A stretch of DNA of 64,000 nt from Sipunculus nudus (lineage: Eukaryota; Annelida; Sipuncula; Golfingiida; Sipunculidae), in contig CM049306.1 in the NCBI GenBank assembly GCA_026874595.1, positions 83,416,142 to 83,480,141 of the forward strand, given 5' to 3'. The position numbers and the translations under genes are program-made. A model generated the notes under the pieces. That model was not told the origin of the DNA and did no database searches. It saw only the letters and a list, made by a program, of their open reading frames with translations. Each line of letters opens with the position of its first letter. Position 1 is the first letter of the stretch. This document shows, piece by piece, positions 41,501 to 48,013 of the stretch.

Positions 41501-42309
41501 CTTCAAAAATTTTTTATTGCAAACAAGTTTGATGTGGATGCTCAGTGTATTAAGAATATTGTCAGATACAAACTGCGGAGCCTGCGAGAGACGGAGGAAT
41601 TTCACGTAAACATCGTTGACAGAACACATCATCGGCAGTCGCGAAATTAGAGTCATTTTAGAAATTATGCTTTCAAAATATTTTCTTGGGGTCGAGAAAT
41701 AAGAGGGATTGCCAAATTGGAATAAATACGGTATATGAGAAATTTCAATAACATCTGTCATACCATATCCAGATATGGTACAGACACGCACACACAATCA
41801 AGTTACACAATAACCTTCACTTCGTGCAGGTTAAAAATAAATTCCATCCTGAATTGGTCATTTTGTTCATAAATGTATTTAGTAAAAGTTAAATTAATCA
41901 CCCAGGTCTGAGCGTTCAGTTGGTATTAGCCTTAAGGTCACTATCAGCCAGTACCAATCGGCTAGGGTCATAAACCATGAGTAATTTTTTTGCTGTTCTA
42001 GCAATCTGTGGTGTGTTTTTCATTTGATATATTCTGATGTGTTATGTGCCAAAGAATACCCTCTGAGTCAGTTAAGTGACATGGTCTATAGGTCACTTGT
42101 ACCAAATAACAAAAAGGTGTTGGTTTTCATCCTTTTACATATATTAACTTTTGCAAGTAGTCTCAGATATTTGTACACTTAATCATTGATTTCCTTTCAG
42201 GTTTACACAAAACTTATCAGTCTTCAGGCGTGATGTCATAGACAGCCTCAAATCTCCCAGCACAAACAACAACCTTCTCAACTTACAACAGAACGATATG
42301 ATGAGCTAA
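193..42309 (+). CDS. XPO7: Exportin-7 (RanBP16), 5'-partial, 28 exons
   Basis: Nuclear transport receptor of the importin-beta family, which binds Ran-GTP and cargo and crosses nuclear pores. Exons: 193-286, 2015-2085, 3996-4091, 6565-6633, 9165-9314, 10001-10127, 10453-10526, 18933-19052, 20850-20996, 21429-21601, 22351-22408, 22838-22976, 23345-23450, 24530-24665, 26323-26396, 27342-27486, 28014-28170, 29708-29778, 30112-30200, 31683-31790, 33014-33096, 33589-33643, 34472-34631, 35665-35803, 38431-38591, 39346-39444, 40058-40185, 42201-42309. They sum to 3138 nt (1045 codons plus TAA), all junctions keep frame, and the translation is collinear with vertebrate XPO7 from about residue 58 to the end (human protein about 1087 aa). 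Recognised stretches include [57 protein letters not shown] and a C-terminus ending NDMMS. The N-terminal Ran-binding region starts upstream of the window. RANBP17 is the only close alternative; invertebrates usually have a single member. Confidence 0.96.
960..1430. repeat. Degenerate tandem array with the GGTGGCGCCACC core
   Basis: Three to four eroded units of about 120-130 bp, each with 'acaagactggtgg', 'tttttgcagagtgtatg' and 'cctgaaattgtgcatgtcc'. One unit keeps the exact palindrome at 1109. Related to the larger TATCCGCC-type elements. Confidence 0.6.
2015..2085 (+). CDS. XPO7: XPO7 exon B
   Basis: Acceptor TTTCAG, donor GTAAGT at 2086. It completes the split Arg codon and encodes [16 protein letters not shown]. 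Ends in phase 0. Confidence 0.93.
2252..3682 (+). mobile_element. TATCCGCC-type array-bearing element, copy 1
   Basis: The head TGTATCTGCCAAAAC with a self-complementary partner (TTTCGCGGATAC) is followed by a spacer. Then come several units of about 140-290 bp alternating 'acaggtggcgccacctac' and 'atggtggcgccacctgc' cores. The tail is 'ggcagatacatgtggtcgc' and 'gtattctagtt'. A perfect DR1 (TGACCTCTGACCT) lies at 2406-2418. No coding capacity, so non-autonomous. Lies in an XPO7 intron in the sense direction. Confidence 0.75.
3996..4091 (+). CDS. XPO7: XPO7 exon C
   Basis: 32 codons, phase 0 at both ends, acceptor TGTAG, donor GTATGG. It encodes RITKLGWFD followed by a divergent segment ending KFLQ, matching the family. 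Confidence 0.93.
4395..5850 (+). mobile_element. AGCTCAGCTGACT-type element with ERE-like tandem array
   Basis: Starts with a variant of 'tttttagctcagctgactg' and ends with 'agctgagcgccatggccca', giving short inverted termini. The inside is about eight units of roughly 120-170 bp. Each includes 'ccttggaaacctgaaattagg' running into an inverted AGGTCA repeat, then 'gtgacctacgggccgaaaac' and 'cagggcacaaattgtatcc'. No ORF. Located in an XPO7 intron. Confidence 0.7.
6355..6402 (+). mobile_element. 3' terminal remnant of the same element type
   Basis: 'gagctgagcaccgagaccc' and 'acaggtcccttgtt' match the 3' end of the AGCTCAGCTGACT family. The body upstream (5851-6354) is AT-rich and not recognisable as array units. 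Confidence 0.45.
6565..6633 (+). CDS. XPO7: XPO7 exon D
   Basis: 23 codons, phase 0 at both ends, acceptor CCACAG, donor GTCAGC. It encodes a helix-rich segment with [15 protein letters not shown], aligned with the vertebrate GVTILSQLTNEINQ. Confidence 0.9.
6765..7060. repeat. Imperfect tandem repeat (24-bp-like, 'ggctttgtgtcatagatagt')
   Basis: About a dozen imperfect units of 'ggct(c/t)tgtgtcataga' with variable spacers fill the intron just after XPO7 exon D. Low-complexity origin is likely; no function seen. Confidence 0.6.
8524..8576. repeat. (TA)n microsatellite
   Basis: A run of alternating TA next to the hairpin at 8616-8802. Likely length-polymorphic. Confidence 0.9.
8616..8802. repeat. 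Near-perfect 187-nt inverted repeat (89-nt arms, 9-nt loop)
   Basis: Left arm 8616-8704 and right arm 8714-8802 are reverse complements with only about three mismatches by eye, separated by AGGTGTCAA. The arms contain 'acgaagaagtctttgtactt' and 'aggcgtcactgtttatctta'. Flanked by TA-rich sequence. It is transcribed within the XPO7 pre-mRNA and would fold into a long hairpin. Probably two head-to-head copies of a short element. Confidence 0.85.
9165..9314 (+). CDS. XPO7: XPO7 exon E
   Basis: 50 codons, phase 0 at both ends. It holds the strongly conserved [13 protein letters not shown] block. Flanked by CCAG and GTTAGT. Confidence 0.95.
9410..9830. repeat. Probable short TE fragment with GTCTGTCTGTCC tract
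   Basis: Directly after exon E. It begins 'tcctccacttcctcggaaca' with 'ggggacattgattgag', has a short (GTCT)n run, and closes with 'gcaagtgggggacattatttcc'. Resembles eroded bivalve-type repeats; no ORF. Confidence 0.4.
10001..10127 (+). CDS. XPO7: XPO7 exon F
   Basis: 42 codons plus one base. It encodes [15 protein letters not shown] and VQIPTSWR, almost identical to vertebrate exportin-7. Donor GTAAAC. Confidence 0.95.
10453..10526 (+). CDS. XPO7: XPO7 exon G
   Basis: Completes the Ala codon split with the previous exon, then 24 codons ([11 protein letters not shown]...LPPALSPM). Donor GTAAGT opens the 8.4-kb intron, the largest in the gene. Confidence 0.94.
10978..12952 (+). mobile_element. 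hAT-like non-autonomous DNA transposon rich in 'caagtacaagtac'
   Basis: Left end GGTCAAGTACA and right end TGTACTTGACC are inverted. Sub-terminal zones at both ends are packed with CAAGTAC/GTACTTG in both orientations. TGCTGAG flanks both sides (10971-10977 and 12953-12959), 8 bp with one mismatch if extended, as expected for hAT target duplications. The interior has one modest open stretch (12295-12576, ending QLPHCW) that I do not recognise as transposase. In XPO7 intron 7. Confidence 0.6.
12971..13000 (+). pseudogene. Decoy copy 1 of XPO7 exon 8 acceptor and start
   Basis: TTATTTCAG followed by bases that would read A-L-S-C-I-M-L, the same frame and nearly the same residues as true exon H at 18933. 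Truncated after about 23 nt by the start of the array element at 13003. Confidence 0.75.
13425..15400 (+). repeat. Tandem array of about six 337-bp units
   Basis: Unit starts ('aacaagggcacaaatc'-like) at about 13425, 13763, 14099, 14435, 14772 and 15120; spacing is 336-348. Each unit holds 'cttggaaaccagaaattagg', 'tatccttcgagctatgg', 'tgatcatgagatgtt', and 'gcagactggtggcgccacct' or a mutated form. Open frames here are chance by-products of the array. Confidence 0.85.
15402..16575 (+). mobile_element. TATCCGCC-type array-bearing element, copy 2
   Basis: Intact head (TGTATCCGCCAAAAC, then GTTTTGCGGATAC) and tail ('tttggcagatacatgtagtc', 'gtattctagtt'). Four exact GGTGGCGCCACC cores at about 15719, 15864, 15998 and 16144. 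A near-DR1 (TGACCTCTGACCG) is at 15568-15580. Confidence 0.75.
17246..17262. repeat. Poly-C run
   Basis: Homopolymer C in otherwise AT-rich intron sequence. Between 16750 and 18840 I see only AT-rich sequence plus a further family 3' end remnant near 18258-18275 ('catgacccatgggtccttt'). Confidence 0.7.
18846..18880 (+). mobile_element. 3' terminus of an outer AGCTCAGCTGACT-type element
   Basis: 'cagctgagcgccgtgaccca' then 'tgggtcccttgtt', directly followed by decoy copy 2 of the exon 8 acceptor. The matching 5' end is probably at 13003, so the whole 13003-18880 block may be one insertion with later nested ones. Confidence 0.5.
18884..18913 (+). pseudogene. Decoy copy 2 of XPO7 exon 8 acceptor and start
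   Basis: TATATTTCAG followed by bases reading A-L-V-C-I-V-L in the exon 8 frame, then running into the true acceptor 41 bp downstream. If used, translation would meet a stop soon after. Confidence 0.75.
18933..19052 (+). CDS. XPO7: XPO7 exon H (true exon 8, third acceptor copy)
   Basis: 40 codons with the conserved [14 protein letters not shown] block. Two upstream partial copies of its acceptor and first codons lie at 12971-13000 and 18884-18913. Only this copy continues into the full exon. The in-frame donor is GTAGGT at 19053, not the GTGTAG two bases earlier. Confidence 0.94.
19084..20173 (+). mobile_element. TATCCGCC-type array-bearing element, copy 3
   Basis: Degenerate head (TGTATCCACCAAAAC) and good tail ('ttggcggatacatgtagttg'). 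Two almost identical 277-bp double units, shown by the repeated 'aaaactggtggcgccacc' at about 19322 and 19599. Begins only 31 bp after XPO7 exon H. Confidence 0.75.
20405..20625. mobile_element. GGATCC-type short element with poly-C/poly-G blocks
   Basis: Blocks of G and C up to 14 long alternate with 'ggggcctggacc' and 'tcctggatcagcccctg'. This resembles the GCGGATCCAG elements at 52.6 and 52.9 kb. Internal order is degraded by the homopolymers. Confidence 0.45.
20850..20996 (+). CDS. XPO7: XPO7 exon I
   Basis: 49 codons, phase 0 at both ends. It encodes [20 protein letters not shown] and ends at FTVTSLR before donor GTGAGT. Confidence 0.95.
21429..21601 (+). CDS. XPO7: XPO7 exon J
   Basis: 57 codons plus two bases. 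It encodes [15 protein letters not shown] and [15 protein letters not shown], among the most conserved parts of the protein. Donor GTAAAT. Confidence 0.96.
22351..22408 (+). CDS. XPO7: XPO7 exon K
   Basis: Short exon: completes Arg and adds 19 codons ([19 protein letters not shown]). Acceptor CCCACAG, donor GTAGGA. Confidence 0.95.
22838..22976 (+). CDS. XPO7: XPO7 exon L
   Basis: 46 codons plus one base, starting [20 protein letters not shown]. The middle ([11 protein letters not shown]) diverges from vertebrates. Confidence 0.95.
23345..23450 (+). CDS. XPO7: XPO7 exon M
   Basis: Encodes [20 protein letters not shown] and [10 protein letters not shown]. Starts by completing a Gly codon and ends two bases into Arg. 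Donor GTGAGA. Confidence 0.96.
23820..24440. repeat. Degenerate tandem array with DR1-type AGGTCA pairs
   Basis: A (TCCG)-rich lead-in is followed by about four units of 130-150 bp with 'aaactcatnata', 'ccaatagagtttctcacct' and 'cagcaaaatccacacatatt'. Each unit ends in AGGTCAGAGGTC-like pairs (perfect at 24418-24430). One unit has the GGTGGCACCACC variant of the palindrome. Confidence 0.6.
24530..24665 (+). CDS. XPO7: XPO7 exon N
   Basis: One base plus 45 codons: [35 protein letters not shown]. Acceptor TTTGCAG, donor GTGAGA. Confidence 0.96.
25234..25713. mobile_element. Inverted-repeat MITE, about 480 bp
   Basis: Outer arms of roughly 100 bp are inverted and share 'ctctgttgtaaac', 'cttcatttatctagcggac' and 'catgca'. 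Inner pieces carry 'attgtttcagcc' and its complement. Nearly the whole element can fold on itself. No coding potential. In the intron between exons N and O. Confidence 0.7.
26323..26396 (+). CDS. XPO7: XPO7 exon O
   Basis: 24 codons plus two bases: [12 protein letters not shown]...VLSVFIGK, then Ile split over the intron. Donor GTAAGC. Confidence 0.95.
27342..27486 (+). CDS. XPO7: XPO7 exon P
   Basis: Completes Ile then 48 codons: [36 protein letters not shown]. Donor GTCAGT. Confidence 0.95.
27898..27990 (+). pseudogene. Decayed partial copy of XPO7 exon 17 start
   Basis: A copy of the intron end ('tctcatattttgtttttcag') and exon start lies directly before the true one. It reads S-D-N-F-Q-Y-N-S-T then a stop, with an internal deletion relative to the real exon. 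A still fainter third copy may lie at 27855-27900. Confidence 0.75.
28014..28170 (+). CDS. XPO7: XPO7 exon Q (exon 17)
   Basis: 52 codons plus one base with [21 protein letters not shown] decayed partial copy of its acceptor and 5' part lies directly upstream (27898-27990) and contains stop codons. Confidence 0.96.
28249..29202 (+). mobile_element. CCCCAGACAAAG-type array-bearing element
   Basis: Head 'ccccagacaaagtcggggga' with 'tactatgttttc', tail 'attgtctggggatactatgg'. Contains two and a half units of about 340 bp with 'ttttcgtgcc(g/a)tttaatacccc'. Extended half-sites TGACCTTGA lie at 28416-28424, 28440-28448 and 28763-28771, with one exact GGTGGCGCCACC at 28570. Similar in design to the TATCCGCC family but different in sequence. 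Confidence 0.65.
29708..29778 (+). CDS. XPO7: XPO7 exon R
   Basis: Completes Ala, then 23 codons ending FQTEEAK. Less conserved than its neighbours (the vertebrate equivalent is [20 protein letters not shown]), but phase and position fit. Confidence 0.88.
30112..30200 (+). CDS. XPO7: XPO7 exon S (upstream of a U12 intron)
   Basis: 29 codons plus two bases: [14 protein letters not shown]...MLFDW, then the first two bases of Ile. The donor is the minor-spliceosome motif GTATCCTTTT. Confidence 0.94.
30201..31682 (+). other. XPO7: U12-type (minor spliceosome) GT-AG intron of XPO7
   Basis: The 5' end is GTATCCTTTT, a perfect match to the U12-class donor. The 3' end has CCTTAAC at 31666-31672 with its branch adenosine about 12 nt before the exon, and lacks a strong polypyrimidine tract. 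All three traits are diagnostic for U12 introns. The exon join (Trp-Ile-Tyr-Pro) only works with this donor. Confidence 0.93.
31683..31790 (+). CDS. XPO7: XPO7 exon T (downstream of a U12 intron)
   Basis: Completes Ile and encodes [20 protein letters not shown] and [12 protein letters not shown]. The preceding intron end holds CCTTAAC 11-12 nt before the exon. Confidence 0.95.
32515..32740 (-). mobile_element. tRNA-derived SINE
   Basis: Read on the minus strand, 'tggcttaggggtagagcaca' is an RNA polymerase III A box and 'gtcgcgagttcaaatctc' a B box. A conserved-looking core ('tttcacggtccgtcccca') and a unique tail follow. Not a functional tRNA: cloverleaf and anticodon arm are not kept. Confidence 0.75.
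33014..33096 (+). CDS. XPO7: XPO7 exon U
   Basis: Encodes [20 protein letters not shown] and ends one base into Gly. Acceptor TTACAG, donor GTGAGT. Confidence 0.95.
33589..33643 (+). CDS. XPO7: XPO7 exon V (upstream of the second U12 intron)
   Basis: Short exon encoding [17 protein letters not shown] and two bases of Lys. The donor is GTATCCTTTG, again minor-spliceosome type. Confidence 0.95.
33644..34471 (+). other. XPO7: Second U12-type intron of XPO7
   Basis: Donor GTATCCTTTG at 33644. TCCTTAAC at 34455-34462 followed by a short gap to AAAAG with no pyrimidine tract. It splits a Lys codon after two bases, the same phase as the other U12 intron. Confidence 0.93.
34472..34631 (+). CDS. XPO7: XPO7 exon W (downstream of the second U12 intron)
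   Basis: Encodes [15 protein letters not shown] and [15 protein letters not shown]. The intron before it ends with TCCTTAAC about 11 nt from the exon. Donor GTAAGT. Confidence 0.96.
35665..35803 (+). CDS. XPO7: XPO7 exon X
   Basis: 46 codons plus one base: [20 protein letters not shown] and [13 protein letters not shown]. Donor GTAAGG. Confidence 0.96.
36044..38050 (+). mobile_element. TATCCGCC-type array-bearing element, copy 4 (longest)
   Basis: Good head and tail. The core is a homogenised array of 280-bp double units with 'caaaaggtggcgccacct' at about 36344, 36624, 36903 and 37183, alternating with 'gacaggtggcgccaccta'. TGACCTTGACCTCTGACCT at 36191-36209 combines an extended half-site and a perfect DR1. 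Nine exact palindromic cores counted. Confidence 0.8.
38431..38591 (+). CDS. XPO7: XPO7 exon Y (exon 25, tail tandemly duplicated)
   Basis: Completes Asp, then 53 codons with [16 protein letters not shown] and a variable basic tail ending [13 protein letters not shown]. The last 84 nt are repeated immediately downstream with a second usable donor at 38676. The 38591 boundary gives the vertebrate-like length. Confidence 0.93.
38592..38735 (+). repeat. Tandem copies of the XPO7 exon 25 tail
   Basis: Copy 2 (38592-38675, 84 nt) is open in the exon frame and ends at a second donor, CAG|GTCAGA. Copy 3 (from 38676) has lost frame and a donor. Copy 2 repeats [12 protein letters not shown] of the exon. 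Confidence 0.85.
39346..39444 (+). CDS. XPO7: XPO7 exon Z
   Basis: 33 codons, phase 0 at both ends: [20 protein letters not shown] and [13 protein letters not shown]. Donor GTATGT. Confidence 0.96.
39450..39660. repeat. Imperfect tandem repeat ('catagtcacctgtcatagtc')
   Basis: Ten-odd short units built from 'tcatagtca(c/t)' fill the start of the intron after exon Z. Like the 6.8-kb repeat, it starts close to a donor. Confidence 0.6.
40058..40185 (+). CDS. XPO7: XPO7 exon AA
   Basis: 42 codons plus two bases: [33 protein letters not shown]. Donor GTAGGG. Confidence 0.95.
40651..41733. mobile_element. Decayed DNA transposon in last XPO7 intron
   Basis: Left end TACCATATTTATTC and right end (reverse complement) TACCGTATTTATTC extend over about 26 bp of imperfect inverted terminal repeat. 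Inside, 41046-41136 reads [20 protein letters not shown], weakly reminiscent of the basic start of pogo-type transposases. 41530-41648 reads as another open patch. GC is raised against the intron. No intact transposase. Confidence 0.45.
42201..42309 (+). CDS. XPO7: XPO7 terminal exon with stop
   Basis: Completes Arg, then [17 protein letters not shown] and the conserved C-terminus NDMMS followed by TAA at 42307-42309. Acceptor CTTTCAG. Confidence 0.96.
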
Positions 42310-42315
42310 CAATAC

Positions 42316-42332
42316 TGCACCACCTGGTGGCA
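42316..42332. promoter_or_regulatory. CTCF-core-like palindrome just after the XPO7 stop
   Basis: Seven bases after the stop codon lies GCACCACCTGGTGGCA, which contains CCACCTGGTGG. This fits the reverse complement of the vertebrate CTCF core. It sits at the 3' end of XPO7, facing the convergent tetraspanin gene. Function is inference from the motif only. Confidence 0.3.
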
Positions 42333-42483
42333 AAAGAAGGAACCAGGCGGTGCTATGCTCCGGATCTCCTGACGGGACAGTATATAGCACTGACGCTGGA
42401 TAACCATCAGTGCAATATATGAATCTGTATGGGTCTATAGTATGCCATGGGAGGTTCATAAACGTGTGTCAATCATTTATTCA

Positions 42484-42486
<3 letters not shown>

Positions 42487-42536
<50 letters not shown>
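42487..42536. repeat. (TA)n microsatellite in the XPO7 3' region
   Basis: About 25 TA dinucleotides directly downstream of the stop. It yields a spurious Tyr-Ile repeat ORF. Confidence 0.9.
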
Positions 42537-42543
<7 letters not shown>

Positions 42544-43224
42544 TATGTCACAAGGCAAACACTGGTCCAATAAAAAAGTTGATACTTTAAGGATAAAGTC
42601 TGATACATCTTTGGGGGAGGACAATACGTAGTTGGTAAGATTTTCTAAGAATTGGATTGATGGTCCTTTTTGGACAAACTAATGGTAATCTGGCTTAGGA
42701 TGAACTCAGTCTTACAAGGTTAAATTCTGTAAGGTTTAAGTTTCTGCTTGGACAAACTTTGATCTTTGTGTCCTGTAGTTTTGCCTTGAAGCATATATGT
42801 TGTATACAGTGGGAAATCTGTTAACTGAACATGTTTGGGAAGTCCTCCAACTAAACACCCAGGTAACATAGTACATTCAGATACCTATCATTTAGATAAA
42901 TGGTTAATTTACATCATATTAATGAAAAAAATCAGAATTCCAAATTTATATGAAATTCATTGTTCAGATAATGGAGGCCCAACTGTATATATTACAGAGA
43001 GATGATGAGCAATTGACACATTGATGTATGTCATGTACAAATCCTAGTGTGGAAGCTTAGTGACCTGCTATCAGAATCAGATCAGGGTATTTATTGTTGG
43101 GGGGAGGGTGGGGCGGTGTGCATGAGCTGTAATTGTACATTGATATCTGTCTTAAGGGGAAATTGTCAACTGAATTTGTAAATTTATCATTTCTGAAGGT
43201 TTTTCATTTTTCTAGAGCAATAAA

Positions 43225-45180
43225 TTGTCTCTGGTTCAGAAAGCATACAATATGTTTATGCTTTTCATGTTATCTTCAATATATTTTCTGTAAAATCCTG
43301 GGGGATCTTTTGCTTTTTGCCCTCGTCTTTTCTGGTCATAGGATCTTTATTATTTTACAAACTGCTTAAACAGAGGTCATGGCTTTTAGTTCTGCTGAAA
43401 TATATTGGTTACAATATTGCATGCTTTATTAATATATTTCTCTTTAATCAAGACTTAATTAATTGGGCAACATAAAATAGCAGCACAGAGCTATGCAGGA
43501 TTTTTCAAAGTATGTGAAATGTCTTATTCATCTCTCTGCAGGTGATGATGTTAATAAAATCAAAAGCTAACAAAAAATATAAACAACCATGAAGCATTTT
43601 TAAAGGCTCAAGAGAAAGTTCAGGAAAGGGCAAATATTGTATTTAATTGAATTATGGCTATATTTTTTTAATTGATGTTGATACAAACTAATATATTTGG
43701 TAAAGCTGTATTTTAGTGAAACCCTACAAATACCTGTATTTCTACACTTGTATTTTATAGCTGGTTCTGTTCCCCAGTTTTCCCGTAATTTGCTACATGC
43801 AGAACATGCCAGATACTCAACTGCTGTTTGGCTAAATATAATTTGCTATACCAACGTAAAATTTCTTATTTTATCCATAATACAAGGAATATTTACCGTT
43901 TCATAAGATTTACTAATGACTGCATTTTGTTCCTAATAATCTATGGTCATCTTCATCATTTACCACAGTTATATCTTAAGTGTTTATAGGCACAGTTTCA
44001 AGTTCTTTTAGACTGCATTTAATTTAAAGTTTTTCTCATTGTAATGCTGCTGACAGAAGGCCCATGCCCATTTCTGCATTAATACGGAAATGATGCCGCC
44101 CACATGGAAATGATGCTGCCCGATCAAGGCAGAATATGTTCTTGATATGAACAAAAACTGTTGCTATTACAAATGTCCCTTTGCGCAGTAAACTTATTTT
44201 ATATAATTCAGATGTCAACTTTTCAACTTTTTTTTTATTTTTGCATGCTACAATTAATTACTTTATTCAATATATTAAAAGTATAACAGTTTAGTATATA
44301 CCACTGATAAGTGTTTCAATATTTTCCATAAAATGTGCCATACTAGTAAAGGTTATATAGCTAATTAAGAGTTAATAAAACAAATATATCTCTTTGATTT
44401 AAATTAATGAAATCAGTACATGAATATGTGATACTGTATGTAACAAATTAAAATTCATAAATCTTGGGAGATTTTAACAGGCAGTAATATTAAATAAGGG
44501 CAGTATTGAATCAAGCATTTGGCTAAGTTACAAAATTATATCATTGCTGAACAGAGTTTGGAATGGAGGTATACAGGCTGCTATTATTTGAATAATTTTG
44601 GATGAGATAATTCTTTTTTTTTCAAATTCTAATAATAAATTTAAACGCAAGCCTGTTAAAGCTTGTAGCCAAAAGGCCAGTTTCTTTCTCAGTGTATATT
44701 CAGAGATGGATCACAAAAATTTTTAATGTAAATTTAAAAATTAATTTTTCCAAAATAAGAGGCACGTAAATGGACAGACTAGAAATTCTGCTCCCTTAAA
44801 TAACCAGTCACTAAATTTAGCCATATAAACCATGTGATCTTTTTGATATGTAGCATGTGAACAAACCTATCCAGATGTATCAGTAACTAACACAAGATGG
44901 TTCTCGATTTTTCATGAACTCTTTGTCCTGCAGTATATCCTTTCGATAAGAAAGCCAAAACTTCCTATTTTACTGGTGATGTTATCGTCATTTAAGGGTT
45001 AACCAAATGAGCATTAATTATCTAACATGCCATTTGAGGATATTTCGTATGCATACATAATACGAAATAACAAGATAAACTATCCAAAGCAACGCCACCT
45101 GGTGATTAGTTCATTCCCCAAAATGCATTTGTACTTCTAACATGCCACGCTACAAAGAGCATAGCTCAGATGATAATTTT

Positions 45181-45211
<31 letters not shown>

Positions 45212-48013
45212 ATATGTATGTTTTCTTGTCTCATATTGATGTGGTAATTAGCAAAGCTAAATTACTGGCATCATGTAATTTGTAACAAATATATGTAGTG
45301 TGCTGGCGTGGATGGGAACTTCAGCCGGGGTATAATATTATAAAAAAAGGACACATGGGAATGGTCAGGTGAGGGGTGGGTGGACCGTTGCTTTCATTCC
45401 AGGATAGGTTTTGTGATTTTATAAATGAAGGGTAATTTTACTTTTCTAGCTGGTTACAGGTAACACTTTGAAAACAGGACATCATCGTTTAACGCATCGT
45501 TTAACACTTGATAAAAGTTATAGTCTCACGGCTTGAGAGGAGTGGTTGTAACATAACTTCTATCAGCGTATGGGTAGTTTTATTTCCGGGGCAGGGTGGG
45601 TGTTCTTCAATACTAATTTCACAAATGGAGACTTTTTATCAAATTTAGACTTAATTGTGATGAATACAAAAACAGACACACAGTCGTTCATAGACATTAA
45701 TTAATCCTAACCCTTTCTTGCAGATGTATGAAATATTATGAATAAAACCATTTTAGCAGTATTAGTTAATTTAACTAGTCCAGAGGCAATTATAAAGAAA
45801 CCACCCACATTTCTATTATCGTCAGGAGGGTTGAAGGATAAAGAACTAAAGTTGTTCTTTTACAACAGGATTACGATAGTAACAGGGTTAAGGTCGGTTC
45901 TCGGCTGGTAATGGTGTTCAGTTCAGAGTAATTTGCTTCACATTACAGAGTTTGCTTGAGTTTGGGTTTCGTCATGTAAATTACGTTATATCTGTGTAAT
46001 GTTTCAATCTGTGCAAAGGTTATCAACCACACGTTCTTATTTTGTAAGTTTTGTACATGTTCTGACAGCCGTGGGTGTATCATGATCGCTGTTAAGTTTT
46101 GAGAAATAAATTTCTATTGGTTTGGTAAAATGCGTTTTCGTTAGTAACAGTAAGACTCCAGCAGAGGTCTCAACTGTTCCATGATACAAGAGGAGCGCCC
46201 CTGCAGCTGACTCCCAGCAGGCCACGTTTCAAAACTTATAATTTGAGGATTTGGGTGTGGTAAAAAAAAGGGTCATTCCACACTCAACTTTGCCGATACA
46301 CATCCTCTTCCCCTCTAAATTTTTGCCTTGATGCTGTCATTTGATTACTTTCGAGTCGCATATCCGCACCCTTCTCGAATCCTGGCATGTTTATTTCTCC
46401 AATTTTCTCTTATCAGCTCAATGGGGGGGGGGGGGGCATTTTGCGTACACATCAAAACTTGCGTGCAACAGGTTACATGTAAAAATTAGGGGTAAACCGC
46501 CAGTCGGATGAATTATGAACACGTAATATCCCAAACGCACAAAGGCTGAAAGTTATTGGTAATTTTCATTATTGGCAGGCCTGGAACAGAACCTTTTTCT
46601 ATAATTTTCTTCGCCATGGTGCGCTACTATTCCTTCCAATATGCTGCCACAATCTTTAAAAAGAGTCCTAGGAAAAGACCCCCCACCCCCCAAACAATTT
46701 CTTGCGACTGATTGTGACCGACATTAACACTAGGTACAATTGTTTGCAATTGTCTTTGATTCAATGCCACCACAACATATGCTGTGATTTCAGGGGCGTC
46801 AATACAGAGGGTTATATATCCTCCAACACACACGCACACTTTTTAGCAAGGGTGATGGTCAATGCCATTATCCCCCTGATATTCAGAGAATAATTTTTAT
46901 ATATTGGAAATGATATACATATATATATTAATAATTAGAAGTATAGACTTTGGTTCTATTTCTGGGTTAACCCTTAACTAATTTATATCTAAACCTCGTT
47001 TAGAATTAATATATACGTGAAACATACCTTATTTTAAACCTTATACTTAATTGTTATAATATTCGAAATGTGTCACACAGACAATAAAAGGTACACATGT
47101 TTATATGTGTGAGTGTCCCAGCGTCGATTATCCTCCCACGCTTTCGAAGCATCGTCCCCCTCCTACCCCCCCCCCCCCCCCCCCCACCCAAACCCTCGGA
47201 GATAATTGACGGCACTTTGTGAGTTGGTACTCTGTGTGCACAATTTCCTTCGGGTACACCACGACGCGTCCCCAGTTTGTGAAAATGACCTAATCCCTAC
47301 GATTTTCGACGATTCCTACGCTACAATTTGCTATGACTTGAACTTAAGAGACAAAGAAAGGCTTAGAAATCATATTGTGTGAGGTCTGCTTACACCCCCA
47401 TCACACTCGGGCTACATTTCCAGTGTGTCCCCAAATTTGTGCGCACAAAGTAAGATCTTTCTACGTGGTCGCAAGACAGGAGAAATGGTAAGGACGTTGT
47501 TGAACTTCTGAAATGTTCAAAATAAATATGGTGGGGACGTGGTCGCATCAGGAAACAATAAAGGCAAGTAATGCGGTATTGATGTAGAAACGACTATAGT
47601 AAAACCTAGTTTGTACTTCATAGAAGCGTCGCGCGGACGGGAAAGATTGTTTGCACGGCGTGCTAAATTTACCCAGTTCCTCACACCATCACTTCGGTTT
47701 CAACCATAGGTTTGCAAACACGGAATCAGAAACTTTGTCTGCAAAGTGTTCAGCTTTAAAGGCAACACGTTATACTTGACGCAAAAGCTGCACTTATGTT
47801 GGTGAGAAGGAATAGAGGACCTCTCTTTGACTTCCCCCATGCCTTCGGTGACACCGTTGTAGACTGTAAAGGTAGTTGATTGTTGAACGAAGATGTGGAT
47901 ACAAGAACGAATGATAAGATGCAGTGCTTGGTACAGTTGTATAAGGACCGAGTGGACGCAATGAGAACGCGTGTTGTTTGGCCAAACTATGGAATGTAAC
48001 CTGATTTCAATTA
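43225..48013. other. Intergenic stretch, no gene recognised
   Basis: Mostly AT-rich with short ORFs only. It holds a T-then-G homopolymer block at 45178-45210, a G run near 46424, a C run at 47167-47185, and 'aacgccacctggtgatta' near 45090 (CTCF-core-like). 47100-47700 is more GC-rich and may be an eroded repeat ('ggggacgtggtcgcatcagg'). I cannot assign any product. Confidence 0.6.

Larger units (their letters stand above)
42310..43224 (+). other. XPO7: XPO7 3' UTR region with polyadenylation signal candidates
   Basis: AATAAA occurs at 42569-42574 and 43219-43224 downstream of the stop. A (TA)n tract at 42487-42536 lies between the stop and the first signal. The real transcript end cannot be told from sequence alone. 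Confidence 0.4.

Noticed and set aside
42410-42631. ORF with a Tyr-Ile repeat
   Set aside because: Translation of the (TA)n tract in the XPO7 3' region.
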